Origin: Mactra quadrangularis
Taxonomy: Eukaryota; Mollusca; Bivalvia; Venerida; Mactridae
Length of the DNA stretch: 64,000 bases
Assembly: GCA_025267735.1 (NCBI GenBank)
Contig: CM046301.1
Span: forward strand, 15,250,190 to 15,314,189
Direction of reading: 5' to 3'
Part shown: positions 45,402 through 56,436 of the stretch, in pieces
How positions within the stretch are numbered: the stretch's first letter is position 1
Layout: every line of letters begins with the position of its first letter
Translations under genes and position numbers: made by a program
Notes under the pieces: model-generated
The model's database searches: none
What the model saw: the letters and a program-made list of their open reading frames with translations, nothing else
What the model was told of the DNA's origin: nothing

Positions 45402-45634
45402 CGATTGCTCGCCGTTTGTATTGACAGATTTAAATCACTTCAGTTGCATCAAAGATTTTAACTCAAACCCAAAACAGCAAATATCATTGCCAATTATGAA
45501 TATTTTTCAAGTGTGTGATGAAACGATCATTATCAACACTGCATTTGAACTAGGTTCATGTAGTCATTGCAGGGCCTCAGAAAGTATGTTCATTAATCGT
45601 AACATACTGAAATACTACCGTTACATCTAGCCCG

Positions 45635-46200
45635 AAAAAAGCGTGCAACACAGATGTCAAAATTTGCGATAAGTTGTGTCTTTAATGAGGTAAACCAAAG
45701 TATGTGCCGCATATTTCAAGCTTTGACATTTATCATGATTACGTTTTTTTACCGGAACACCGTTTAATATGCAAATTAGCAACTGTCGTAATTTTCCGAT
45801 GACGTACGAGTCTTATCGGCCATTTCCGTGAAATGGCCTCTGAAAGGAAAATTTGGTTATTTCATCCGTCGTCATCTGTGTGATGGATGGTAATCGCTGC
45901 ATTTTTAATTCATAGTTAGTAATTTTAATGACCAAAGATCACTATTATGCATTTTTTTGCTTTATTTGATATCATGATGGTTCTTATTTCTCGTCACTTT
46001 TATGACTTTAAATTTGACGTAATTTATGAATTTTCTAATAGATTTCTTTAATGGTCAAACTGATACATTAGACATTTCAGAAGATACTTAAATATATATT
46101 TGTAGTGTTTGTAAGTTGAAGTTAATTGTTTTTTAAAGGATAATTACACTTAAAACCAAACAAACCTCTTTAAATATGTGATAGAAAAAGATACTGGTGA
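45635..46200. other. Non-coding stretch between SINE and motif array
   Basis: TAAGTTGTGTCTTTAATGAGG (about 45671) is partly the inverse of AAAGACACAACTTATAAATC at about 44293, hinting at inverted flanks of about 1.4 kb separation around the small ORFs. Nothing else was recognised. Confidence 0.4.
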
Positions 46201-46919
46201 GGTGTAGAGTCCGTAGCCCCATGTTAATTTTCACATAATTTATTCATTTGTATTTTTACTCCCAAACTTATATACACAATGTATGTATAGAGATACTTTA
46301 TTTGATAGATTTTGTGTTGAAATATACATAGAAACAGGTTGAAAATTCAGGACTTTGTTTTGTTTTGACATTTTTTGTTACTAAGAAACATACATTTTTC
46401 ATGTTTACTCAAGTAATGTAAAGGAAATGTTTTTTCCTATGATTGCTCACTTTTTCAAAAGTCAGAAAATTAATACTGTATCAAAAAAATATCATTCCAC
46501 AGGTCAATTTACATTTAACTACTTTGTTTAATCTAGTAAATACCATCAAGACAGAATGTAGAGTCCGTAGCCCCTGATGTCCATTTTATGATTTTCTTCA
46601 TTGGGTCAAGAAACATATGATTATTCATATCAAACTTGTTCTAAATGTGTTGTCTACATCTTTCATATTTAAAAAAATCAGTTTTGTTTCTTTTTTCTCG
46701 TTTAAATGTAAATTGAAACTTAACAGTCCTGTGTATTTTTGGGTATTTGCACTTTTGACCTTGGTAAATGTTGCAGACAATGAGAGTCAGTGTAGATTCT
46801 CTTCCAAATTGATAAATACATGTATATCAAACTTATTTATAATTCATTTATGAGAAATATACGTCTTTTTAATTTTTCTAGTGGTGATATGAATTACCGT
46901 GTAGAGTCCGTAGGCCCCT

Positions 46920-48520
46920 AGGGTACATCTATTCAACCGTACTTAACTTTTTTGCTTTACATGTTCCATCCAAGATCTTTTGGAAATTAGTGCCTAATAG
47001 ACATGTCTTTATATTACTATAAAAGATTCTGCGCTCTGATGGGGTCTGAAAATTGCCATATGTGAGACTGAAGAGGTACCCTTTATCTTGGCTTTGCCGA
47101 CATGTCAGGATAACATTTAGGGTGTGGCACACAGTTGGCAAGGTTACACTTAGGATTGTTGAACATTGTTTTTATTACATCCAGTAAACGACAGTTAACA
47201 GCCATCCCTGTTTCAATCAATGTCCAGTAGATATAAAGAATCCATATAAAAACTATTGTAGAATCAGGATCAATACGATTTACTGAACTATGTCATTGTG
47301 ACCATACAGTGTTGTCATCGGAAACAGAACAGAACAGAACATACGTACATTTGGTTGTCACTTGAGATCAGTGTATACATGTAAAAGTTTGCAATATTTT
47401 TGGGATTGTTTGAACACGTGTTAGAACTTGGGATTGTTCGGATTTTGAATACGTTTTTGGAACTTAGCTACTTTAAGTTTTTGTTCATATCGTTATATTT
47501 TATAATCAGTTTCGTCCGGCTGATTAATTTATTTTGAACAGGCAATTTACACATTGTTGGAATTATACAAGTGTTCGTACACCCAAACAGATATTCCTCT
47601 TTGATTAATCAAATGCTTGAATTTAGTAGAATATTTTTGTAGACGTTTTAAGAATATTTGAGATCTAGATACCTACATAATTATTTGAGATTGTTTTGAA
47701 TATTTTTTTTATTTTTTTTAAATATATTTTAGATAACGAGTAATAAATATTAATGCATATATAAAACTTTTTTGACTTTTACTTTTCATCCCTCCCTCTT
47801 TAAACGAAAAATACTCTCACGGACAAAATGGACGTTTAATGAACTTTACTCAGATAAGTAGCGAATAAGTTTTTCTAAGGAATGATACCAAACATGCCTA
47901 TATTGAATTAATCTTCGTATGCGAAAATTGCCTTTTAGTGCATGCACACTTAATTTTGCGTGTCAGTTTATCTATAAATCTCAAAATTAAAAAAAAAATT
48001 ACAAATTCTATTGAATTTAAGATAAAAAAATCTTAGATTTATTAAAAATTATGATTTTCAATTTTTCAAGTTTATTTTTATTTAAAATACGAATGTATAT
48101 TAAAATTTAAAATGGAAATGTCTGAGATGAAAAAATATTTAAAATTTATTAAACTTTTAAGATTTTTATTTTTAAGATTTATTCAAAATTTGCGATTTTT
48201 AAAATATGCGATTTATCAATACATGTTTTGTAGCCGAGTTCGCTTTGTTTACAATATGGTTAAAAATGTTTTGAATTTATCTTCATTTGAAATAGGCGTT
48301 CATACCAAAAAAATACTAAATTTTACCGAATAGCCTCGCGAACAGAAGCGGAAAATACCGAGACAGGGCGATAAACCCTGAGATCACGGAGCTGTATTAG
48401 AATGGTCATACCTTAATACAAAAAATATTTAATTATAAAATATATTAATGTATTAATGTTATTTGTAATATACTATAAGAATAAGCCTAAATAGCAATAA
48501 TAATGTTTTATAACAAATGG
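46920..48520. other. AT-rich non-coding stretch, nothing recognised
   Basis: GGAAACAGAACAGAACAGAACA at about 47320-47342 may be the minus-strand tail of a LINE (TTCTG repeats on the other strand). 47980-48320 is extremely AT-rich with short TTAAAAATT-type inversions; the 73-codon Phe/Lys-rich frame there is a composition effect. Confidence 0.5.
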
Positions 48521-48523
48521 AAT

Positions 48524-48945
48524 TAGGGGTGTAACGGTTAACCGATATACCGGTTAATATTGCAATACGAGTTAAGTGTCATACTGCTTGTTTTTATCAG
48601 AATCTGATAGTTAAATGTTTAAAATGAATTGAATACTTGAAATACTCTTATTGTGCTTTTAAAGGTTAAACATTTAGTCAATTGAAGGAAAAATATCTTC
48701 AAGAGTCTGTTTCAAACCACGCATTTTTCTAACATATAGACCATTTTACATTTGTAATTCAAACATTTGGATAAGAGATCATTTGAAAATATCCATATGC
48801 GTGCTATGATGATCCAATTAGGACGAGGTACATGCATTAATTAATGCTTTGCATGTCTAAGCGAAAAACCGGTACGTATTGCAATATATTGCAATACGGG
48901 TTCTGCATATTGCAATACGGTTTTTACCGTATTGTTACACCCCTA
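48524..48945. mobile_element. hAT-like MITE with TAGGGGTGTAAC termini
   Basis: The left end TAGGGGTGTAACGGTTAACCG and the right end CGGTTTTTACCGTATTGTTACACCCCTA are inverted. Inner words ATTGCAATACG are repeated several times near both ends. Flanking TGGAATTA and TAGAATTT agree at 6 of 8 positions if the terminal A/T is shared, which would be a worn 8-bp TSD. A solo end is at 5173-5215. Confidence 0.75.
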
Positions 48946-49105
48946 GAATTTATCACAAATGGCGATCTGCACGGTCTCAAATCAACTAAAGACACAGTAG
49001 AACCTTTAGGGACAATAGCCTGAATATGAACCGTGTCTAATGTCTGTGATGAAATACTAGTTTTAGTCGATTAAAATACATGTTTGTTAAAACAGACATG
49101 ACTAA

Positions 49106-49493
49106 GGCCAGGCCATACCGGAATTTTGTTGAGCGTCCGCGTGCGCGTAGGTTTTAGAGTCCTCAATTAAAAAAAATGTTGGTGATGTTTTGTTAAAAAA
49201 TTCTGTTGTTTCGGGATTCGATAACTGATTTTTCTCAGGAAATACTGAAATTTCTTGTTTCTATGTATTTGATTAAAGAATATGTACATGTGTATATTGT
49301 ATATACTTTTTATAGAATTACTTTTATCTGACATTAACGCATTAAACATTCATGTACTACCAAGTACTTTTTTTGTGAACAATAGCTAGAATTGACATGT
49401 GTTTTCGTTTTCGGTTTGTGTGTTTTTGTGAATAGGTACCTAGGTTTGTCAAACTTGAGTTGATGCTTAACAAAATTCCAATTTGGCAAGGTC
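49106..49493. mobile_element. PIF/Harbinger-like MITE, copy 2 (TAA target)
   Basis: GGCCAGGCCATACCGGAATTTTG at the left and CAAAATTCCAATTTGGCAAGGTC at the right are flanked by TAA (49103-49105, 49494-49496). It is 388 bp, shorter than its two 431-bp relatives because of an internal deletion. Confidence 0.85.
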
Positions 49494-49499
49494 TAAATT

Positions 49500-50700
49500 A
49501 AAAACAAAAATATTACTTTAAATTTATTCTACATTGTTAGAAGACACTCGGATCACGGTGATCTTCCACGAAGATATAGTTACGTGGAAAATCGCCGGGG
49601 AGTTCCGAATGAGGTAAAAGATATGGCGGAAGACAATGTGCCGTGTTCATATGTTTCTTTCACCAGCATTACAGAACATACTGGTTGTATAATAGGTCGT
49701 GAGTATCTATTTACTTTAATAATGGACTTGCCCACTTGATAGGTGAATAAGCTGATGTACATACGATTGGACATAAAAAACATACAAATAGAAACATATA
49801 TACAATATGGAAAGCACGCAGATACAGTTGCTTTAATTCTACTGAATAAAAAAATTTCAAGCAGAAAATAAGTCATATAAAAGTTCGTATTAGCAACTAT
49901 ACACATCTTTCCGTGGTTTTAAATGCATACTTGATGGTAATTGACTTGAAAAAATAATTATTCGTTATTTGCGATAATACTGCACCAGTCATTAGTAAAC
50001 GCACCCTCCGAGGAATAGAGGGAGCATTGCCCCTGGAAAATTCCCTTTCACAGAACATTCTGATGGTTAAATTCCCGGCTAATACCCTCTGCAATGCGTG
50101 GACGTCCAAGCCGATGCCTATTTTACTGGACAAATCAGTACTAACACTAGATCAGTGCAGGACTTACCATTTTGTCCAGGAGTGCGATGGGAGCTGGAAA
50201 GTAAAAACACAGCTCTGTTCTCCAACTTTCCCGGCTCTGTCTGTTGTGTGAGGCCAGGGTTACAAATGTCTGGTGCATAGATTGCTATATCGTCTGCGGA
50301 CTAAATTCTAAGAAAAAAAAGATGACCATGACTGAATAAAGCTTTAGACCAGACCTTACTTTAAACACTTAAATTCATACGGAACTTCTAAGCGATATTC
50401 TACGCAAATATACCTGTATCTATCAAATATTTGTTCGCGTTCGCGCTCTATTTGAACGGTTCCTCTGTAAGTAAACTAACTATTCAAAGACGAAAAACCG
50501 CGTTCGGGTTCGCGCTCTGTATAAACGGACCTTAACCTGTCTAGTGTCAATATACTACTGCCTATATCATATTCAGCCATACAATTGTTATTTTTCAATG
50601 CCTTTATATTTTTTTTAATGTTTACCACTGTCCCCATAACACCACGATAACCGTTTTTTATATGATCCTATATTATTTAACCACACGTATTTACTATACG
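49500..50700. other. Non-coding stretch with a GC-richer segment (49985-50280)
   Basis: In 49985-50280 (GCACCCTCCGAGGAATAGAGG ... GTGTGAGGCCAGGG) two frames are open, 74 codons plus and 78 codons minus. Neither has a domain I recognise. It stands out by composition and may be a host exon or a repeat end. 49560-49615 contains ATCACGGTGATC and TTCCGAATGAGG words. The rest shows nothing. Confidence 0.4.
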
Positions 50701-50740
50701 TAAACTGTGAAAATAAAAGAATTGTTCTGTTCTGTTCTAA
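50690..50740 (+). mobile_element. Possible LINE 3' end with TTCTG tail
   Basis: GTGAAAATAAAAGAATTG followed by TTCTG units closely resembles the end of the LINE at 22640-22672 (GAGAATAAAAGAATTTG plus ATTGT units). Only the 3' few dozen bases are identifiable. Confidence 0.4.
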
Positions 50741-50876
50741 ATGTGAAGTATTCCAAATGTGGCCTATTGACCAATCATATTCTCTCTGCAATTTCGGTGA
50801 CATGAAAATATACGTCCATTCTGTACTCGATAGATAAAGATTGTCCAATGAAACTACGATACGTTTTCAGGTCATG

Positions 50877-51060
50877 GAAATCGCCGAGTTGTTAAAATTG
50901 GTACATTCAATGTATACGTCACACTCGGAAATCGCCGAGTTGTTAAAATTGGTATACGTCACACTCGGAAATCGCCGAGTTGTTAAAATTGGTATACGTC
51001 ACACTCGGAAATCGCCGAGTTGTTAAAATTGGTATACGTCACACTCGGAAATCGATCGAG
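50877..51060. repeat. 40-bp tandem repeat with GAAATCGCCGAG and TATACGTCACACTCG
   Basis: Units start at 50877 (51 bp, with an 11-bp insertion), 50928, 50968 and 51008, with a broken fifth at 51048. The last three full units are identical. Because 40 is not a multiple of 3, the 61-codon frame through it is not a repeat protein. Each unit has a TACGTCA half-CRE-like word. Confidence 0.9.
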
Positions 51061-51064
51061 TTTT

Positions 51065-51700
51065 TCCTATTTCATGTTCGGAAATTGTCGAAAATCCACG
51101 TTTGCTATCCGCAAATAAAACTTTTTGTAATATACGAGTGATAAGAACAAACCAACATCATGGTTTCATGTTGCCATGTTGCACAATAATAAAACTTGTA
51201 TATTTTTAATCTAATTAAAATGGTGCATACCATGATGCAATGACAATATAAAATTGAAATAAAACTCAACATGCGTACATATTTTGGCATAGTATAAGTT
51301 CTTTCACAGTGACTCGCCGGTGTAGAGAAAAAATGTAGATCTAATCTAAGTTACTATGGGAACGTCGCCAGTTTGTTGCATTGGTACAAGTGAATTTCTA
51401 AAGAAATGTGTTTCTAGGCCTAACTTATGCCCAGTCTCTAACCCTGTAAACAGCAATGTAGATTGTGAAATGCACAAGATTTATTTTTATCGAATAATAA
51501 GGACTTAAGAAACATATTAGGAGGAAAAAAACACACACCTGTCACAAAGCCAAAAGGCAAAGAGGGAAATAATTTAGAATTTAAAACAAATATAATAAAA
51601 AACGCCACACAAAAAAAACGAAAACAAGAATCTAATGGGTTTCCCTCTTGGAACAGATTTTCCATGAGGGAATGAAAGGATAACAATATACAGTTATTTC
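51065..51700. other. Non-coding stretch, nothing recognised
   Basis: The minus-strand frames at 51105-51290 and 51438-51686 lack domains or partners. Confidence 0.5.
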
Positions 51701-51707
51701 ATATCTA

Positions 51708-51843
51708 ATTTGGGAACAGTCAAATTGTTGGCTCGAGGTAGATGGGATAGTGCTTTGAACTGTTTCATGAGACTGTAGGCCGAGGGCAACAGTTCAAAAT
51801 ACTATCCTCGACACCAAGGGACAACTGGTTGACTGTTCAAATC
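51708..51843. mobile_element. Hairpin MITE with GAACAGTCAA ends
   Basis: ATTTGGGAACAGTCAAATTGTT...GATAGTGCTTTGAACTGTT is inverted relative to AACAGTTCAAAATACTATC...ACAACTGGTTGACTGTTCAAAT, with arms of about 60 bp and small indels. The loop is near TTCATGAGACTGTAGGCC. Confidence 0.7.
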
Positions 51844-51996
51844 ATATTATGCTAAAACTGTTTTATTGCCTGATCAATTACTGTTTAAACAGTGCTTGCT
51901 GAGGAAAAAAATGAACGAACATACCGCAATTCATTTTTTTTTCGCAGAATTTTGACCTAACGAACACAGGAACAAAACTCAGGATAAGATTTTCGG

Positions 51997-52281
51997 AACT
52001 CGGGTCGATAGCGCAGTTGGTAGCGCGCCGGGATTTGGAATCTCTTGTCCCGAAGGGGGTACGGGTTCGAATCCCATCCAGGGAGGTTATACCCTTCCAT
52101 GAAAATTTGACAATAATGTCAATTTTCCTTCATTGATTAGATAATATGGAGAAGTTTCTGGCCTTGTGGAAGGGTAGGTGAGTACTGGTTAAACACAAGG
52201 GTCCAGGAAAGCTAGGTTATGTGCACTGGACGATGAAAATGACCTAAATTGTGTTGACACGGCGTTAAATCCAATAAAAAA
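51997..52281 (+). mobile_element. Full-length tRNA-derived SINE, family 1, perfect 11-bp TSD
   Basis: It is flanked by AAGATTTTCGG on both sides (51986-51996, 52282-52292). The head has an A box (GATAGCGCAGTTGGTAGCGC) and B box (GGGTTCGAATCCC), spaced as in a tRNA. The body has GGTTATACCCTTCCATGAA, GGCCTTGTGGAAGGGTAGGTGAGTACTGG and GGGTCCAGGAAAGCTAGG. The tail is TTGACACGGCGTTAAATCCAAT plus A8. Pol III transcription through A and B boxes and LINE-borrowed 3' tails are known for such SINEs. This is the reference copy for the window. Confidence 0.92.
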
Positions 52282-52301
52282 AAGATTTTCGGGAAAGAAA
52301 A

Positions 52302-52446
52302 GTATAGTAGTTAAATTGTCAAAACATGAATAATTACACGGTGACTTTGTGCTCTTTGTCTACGCTCTGATATTGTGATAGCGTGTAGCCAATCACCTTG
52401 AAATTATTCAAACATTGACGGCTGGGAAAAAATGGACTACACGTAT
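52302..52446. mobile_element. Short hairpin MITE, family S, copy 3
   Basis: TATAGTAGTTAAATTGTCAAAACATG at the left and AACATTGACGGCTGGG...GGACTAC at the right, with core ACACGGTGACTTTGTGCTCTTTGTCTA, match copy 1 (4489-4642) in the same orientation. The TIRs are more worn. It lies 10 bp downstream of the SINE's TSD. Confidence 0.75.
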
Positions 52447-52981
52447 ACATGTACTAAACGGGCTTTATGATGTCATTCAATTTATTGTCGTGAGAAATGA
52501 TCGGTGAAAAACAATTTAATGTTGGCCTCATTAGTTGTTGTAAACTACGTTACCATAAATTCTGGTTACGTTATATCGTAAAACAATACCTCGGCGCATA
52601 TTCTTACGACCTTCCGCGTTCAGATAATAATTCGACCATTTCTGACTAAATTGAAGTCACACAAGGTCTTACAACTGATCAAAAACTTGTTATAGAATTT
52701 ACAGAAAAAACCTGGCACAAGCAAATAAATTCTCTTGAGTAAAAACTTATTTATGACCATGTCTGTGGTTTGAGCAATGTTGTTCTATTTTTAGTAACAG
52801 TGACATATGGAATTTGTCAGTGAGTTTTCGTAGAACATTAATTATTTAATGTAAACGTGAGAACGTGTTCTGGTGACCTTGTGATATCAGCTGATACAAT
52901 CACACGTATGCACATCTCTGATCATTGATGCAGTTCATAAAATATTCGTGATCATTTTTTATTGTTCGATTGATAGATTAA

Positions 52982-55555
52982 AGCCCCGTTATTAAAAGTA
53001 ACACTGTCTTTGAACTGCTAAGAAAATAGACATTTATTTATTTCAAACACAATGAACAATATTGTTTTCATTAAAGGCAAATATTGCTTAAATACATTGT
53101 ATTTCTATACATGTATTATTTATTGCATTTCAAAGTGAAAGTAGATCGAAACCGAAAGTAGAATGTGGCTGTTAATACTTGAAACAATATTTTTAATCAC
53201 AGTATGTTAAACATAAAGTCTTGTGACAAAAAACCTACTCCAAATTACATGTACATAATTTAGCTCTAAAAATATTTTGAATCAGGTATGTAGAACATAA
53301 GCATAAAAACGAATATGGTGTGTTCTTACAAAAGTATCCTCATTTTTTAAAAGAAATGAACAATTTGTCAAACCCAAAATGTTAACGAATGTATCTTTAT
53401 AAAGTGGCTTTAAACTATTTCATACTTTAAAACATTGCGCATAGCACATGATAGGGGGTTAATGCAACACAGTTTTATTGCTGTAAGAATATGTTATGAT
53501 GCCTTCAAATGTTCCTTAAAAATAATCACGTTGAGCGAAATTGTCATTGTGTCCCTTTGACCATTAAATTTAGACAAACCTCCTTTTTTTTGGATGTATA
53601 TCATAGAGCTATTTTAAAACTTTAGTGATGTTTGAAATAAAATGCCTTAAAGCATAGTCGTTTTAAGTCGACGATGTGCCTATTTATTTTGCCTCGAAAT
53701 AATTACAACTAGTACAACAAATTAACTCAAGGGGTTTTCAGCTTTGCAATAAAGAATGAATTCACTAGATAGTCTACAGTAACTGAACGACGTCAAATTA
53801 GTGTTATAACTTATACGTCATCAAATGATTCCCCTAAAAACATATGCATTTTAGTTGAAACTTTTATAATTACAATAAAATGTATAATAAATCGTACTTC
53901 CATATATAGACCACGGGACAATACATATGAATGTATATTTGTATTAAGACGTGCAGACTTAAACCAATATGTCATATTTAAGACAGGATGAAAAGAAATG
54001 AGTTTTCACTTAGCATTAAACATAATTTAGTATATTTACTAGCGGGGTCTCCGCAGTCATTGGTTCATAACAAATACATTTTGTTATTATTATGTTCGCA
54101 TGGCTGCTTACAATAAAAATGAATAAAGTTAATTTCATTTGTATATACATATCAACAATTTATTTTTCTATCTAAGATAAATGAATAATAATAAGAATAA
54201 TTAAATTATATAAGTCCAATAAGCCTGTAATAAAATGAAATTTAATAATAAGTCAATAATGTAGTTTATTTTCATTCTCATTAATAATATACTACGTTTC
54301 TGTTAAATATGTATAACTTTGTCAATTGTTTGTATTTATATTTATATTATTTGTTTGAATTGTATTTGTGTCTAAATGTAAGTGTTTGTATCTGTTGTAA
54401 CGATGTGATTGTTGTATAGGATAATAAATGTATATTCTGCTCTGTTCTGTTCTGTTCTGATCTCATTTGTCCTGATCTTTTCTGTTCTGTTCTGTTCTGT
54501 TCTGTCTTGTTCTGTTCTGTTCTGTTCTGTTCTGTGTGATAAGGCATGATTTCAAAATCAAATTTTTTGATACAGAAAATGCATAGTTTATTCAGTACTG
54601 ATCGTTTAAATTCGTTCAAAAAGAAAACAAGTATTTGTGTCAACCATAAATAATTTTCTTCATGCAAGTTCTTATTCTGCAAAGATTCCCTTTTTCATAA
54701 ATAAATTATCTTTCTAATTTTATATGTTTCTAAATAAATTTTATGAAGCCTAACAAATTATATAATTTTACAACGTCCTTATACCAATACAATTAAACAA
54801 AGGATTTTTTTATGATAAAATCAGGAAATTTCATAAATTTTGCAGTTGATAGTCATAACTATGATAGGATATTCATAAGGTAAACAGTATTCTACATGAT
54901 TCAAAAATAGTTGGAATAGATTGGTCAAAGTAACCGTAATATAGATGTTTCTTGCTTTTGACTTACGATGATTTTTATCGTAAGAATTTTTGTGAAAAGT
55001 GCTGCAGGTCTGCATGTTTATTTCGTAACCCTAGGCTATAATAGTAACTCAATCGAACACAACGTGAGCGATAAATGTTGTAAATAGTCGATGCGCCTTA
55101 TAGCCACTATATATTCATTCATCAATATATACATTCATCAACAGTTTACAAACATAAAGTTATCAGAATTTAACATGCATTAGAGACACAATTAACTGTT
55201 CAAACTATTCTGCTTTTTTAAAATAGAAGTACGTGTATACGCTAATGTTCAATGTACCTGAACCAGCTAAGTTTTCGCCCTTAATTGTGAAATTTGGAGC
55301 ATTTATTTTAAAATAACAGGACTTCCACTTTAACATACTGTGATTAAAACTATTGTTTAAAGTATTGACACCCAAATTCTAGTTTCGGTTTCGATCTACT
55401 TTCACTGTGAAATACAATAAATCACATAAGCAAATTCAATCAGTATTTACATTCAATTTAACAAAATGTTCATTAGAGGTGTTGAAATAGTTAAACGTCT
55501 ATTTTCTATAATGCAGTCCAAAAACAGGACATGTATTACATTTAATAATGGGGCT
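52982..55555. mobile_element. 2.57-kb TTAA-flanked DNA transposon without visible transposase
   Basis: Both sides have TTAA (52978-52981, 55556-55559) followed by the inverted ends AGCCCCGTTATTAAA / TTTAATAATGGGGCT. The inversion continues as AGAAAATAGAC / CTATTTTCT and, about 150 bp in, GTGAAAGTAGATCGAAACCGAAA / TTTCGGTTTCGATCTACTTTCAC. TTAA targets are used by piggyBac and Kolobok elements. The interior is AT-rich with a TTCTG array (54430-54537) and only a 111-codon repeat-derived minus-strand frame, so it is non-autonomous or decayed. Confidence 0.75.
54430..54537. repeat. (TTCTG)n pentamer array
   Basis: About 20 units with a few variants (GATCTCATTTGTC, GTCTT). It follows GATAATAAATGTATATTCTGC, which resembles a LINE 3' end, so it probably grew from a retroelement tail inserted into the TTAA element. 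It creates the NRTEQ-repeat frame on the minus strand. Confidence 0.85.
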
Positions 55556-55569
55556 TTAATACTATAAGG

Positions 55570-55740
55570 GAGCCGCGGCCGCGGCGTAGTGGTTAACATG
55601 TCTGACTTCTAATCCGGAGATCACGGGTTCGAGCCGGTCTCGGTAGGTCATACCCTATACATGAGTTGTCGGCCTCGTGGTAGGGTAAGTTAGTACTGGT
55701 GATAGAAAAGTGTCCAGGAAACCTATAGTAGGAAGAACTT
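55570..55740 (+). mobile_element. SINE with tRNA head, family 1-related, 3'-truncated
   Basis: The head GGCGTAGTGGTTAACATGTC (A box) ... ATCACGGGTTCGAGCC (B box) is followed by GGTCATACCCTATACATGA, GGCCTCGTGGTAGGGTAAGTTAGTACTGG and GTCCAGGAAACC. The body matches family 1, but the tRNA head differs from that at 51997. The GTTAAA tail is missing. It lies just outside the TTAA element. Confidence 0.75.
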
Positions 55741-55744
55741 TTTA

Positions 55745-56255
55745 TGGTTGTGGTTTTACCTCCACGTTTTTAGTCTTGGATTAAAGCAGCAATGGCGAAA
55801 AATAGTTCCAAGATTAATTATACTTGAGTTTGTTTGGTCCTGAAATAAATATTGGCGTGTGTTTGAAACATCTCGGACAACTCAATGATTTTCTGAAGTC
55901 GCCCGAAGTATTCCGATCGATGTTAGTACGAAAAAAATATGAAGAATTAAGTGCGTAAAAACAACACGATTTAATGAGCCCATACAAATGAATGCCGATA
56001 TTTTATTTAAAGATGTTCCATAGGTCAACAATCTTGATTATTCTAGTTTCGTCCTTGATTGAAAAATGAATAATTTTCTGTCATTTATACTGACTTATTT
56101 AAAAAGTACAACTGTAAAATTGATAATGGTGGTAAAAGCACCACATAAAATAAGATAATTATAATGTTGATTTTCTATTCATATTAGTGGCTTATTGCAA
56201 AGGACACCATTTCTTTCATGCTTTACGGTGAAACGTCGCGTTATTCGATGAAAAT
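55745..56255. other. Non-coding stretch, nothing recognised
   Basis: No coding frame or repeat partner was found. Confidence 0.5.
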
Positions 56256-56258
56256 AAA

Positions 56259-56289
56259 CGATGAAAATATAAATTATATATTTTCATCG
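56259..56289. repeat. AT-rich perfect palindrome CGATGAAAATATA...TATATTTTCATCG
   Basis: 13-14-bp arms around AAT. A third TATTTTCATCG lies at 56308-56318. It sits just upstream of the three CRE octamers and may be part of the same element. Confidence 0.7.
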
Positions 56290-56322
56290 TAGTGAAAATA
56301 TACCTTATATTTTCATCGTTCA

Positions 56323-56374
56323 TGACGTCATATTAGACGATAAATGACGTCATCTTGGAGTAGAAATGACGTCA
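56323..56374. promoter_or_regulatory. Three perfect CRE octamers (TGACGTCA) at 22-bp intervals
   Basis: TGACGTCA occurs at 56323-56330, 56345-56352 and 56367-56374. CREs bind CREB/ATF bZIP dimers. The 22-bp period is close to two helical turns, which would place the sites on one face of the DNA. The spacers differ (TATTAGACGATAAA versus TCTTGGAGTAGAAA). No gene start is visible nearby; the hairpin at 56437 follows. Confidence 0.6.
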
Positions 56375-56436
56375 CGTTATAATTTGTGTAAAATACATAA
56401 AATAAAACACAAAACTAAGCATGAAAGAAACAGAAC

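Larger units (their letters stand above)
43721..46918 (+). repeat. Dispersed one-orientation motif GTAGAGTCCGTAGCCCC
   Basis: The 17-bp word is found at 43721, 43897, 46204, 46558 and 46901 (last with one inserted G), plus a partial GTCCGTAGCCC at 43884. All are on the plus strand. Spacings are 176, 354 and 343 bp where no insertion intervenes. Flanks are AT-rich and share little sequence. The word is far less AT-rich than its surroundings. Confidence 0.85.

Noticed and set aside
45319..45630. 103-codon plus-strand frame
   Set aside because: The first third is the antisense of a SINE head and the rest has no domain.
50027..50251. 74-codon plus frame (and 78-codon minus frame) in a GC-richer patch
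   Set aside because: The frames overlap on opposite strands and neither has a recognisable domain; kept only as a compositional note.
54347..54682. 111-codon frame with NRTEQ repeats
   Set aside because: It is the TTCTG pentamer read on the other strand.
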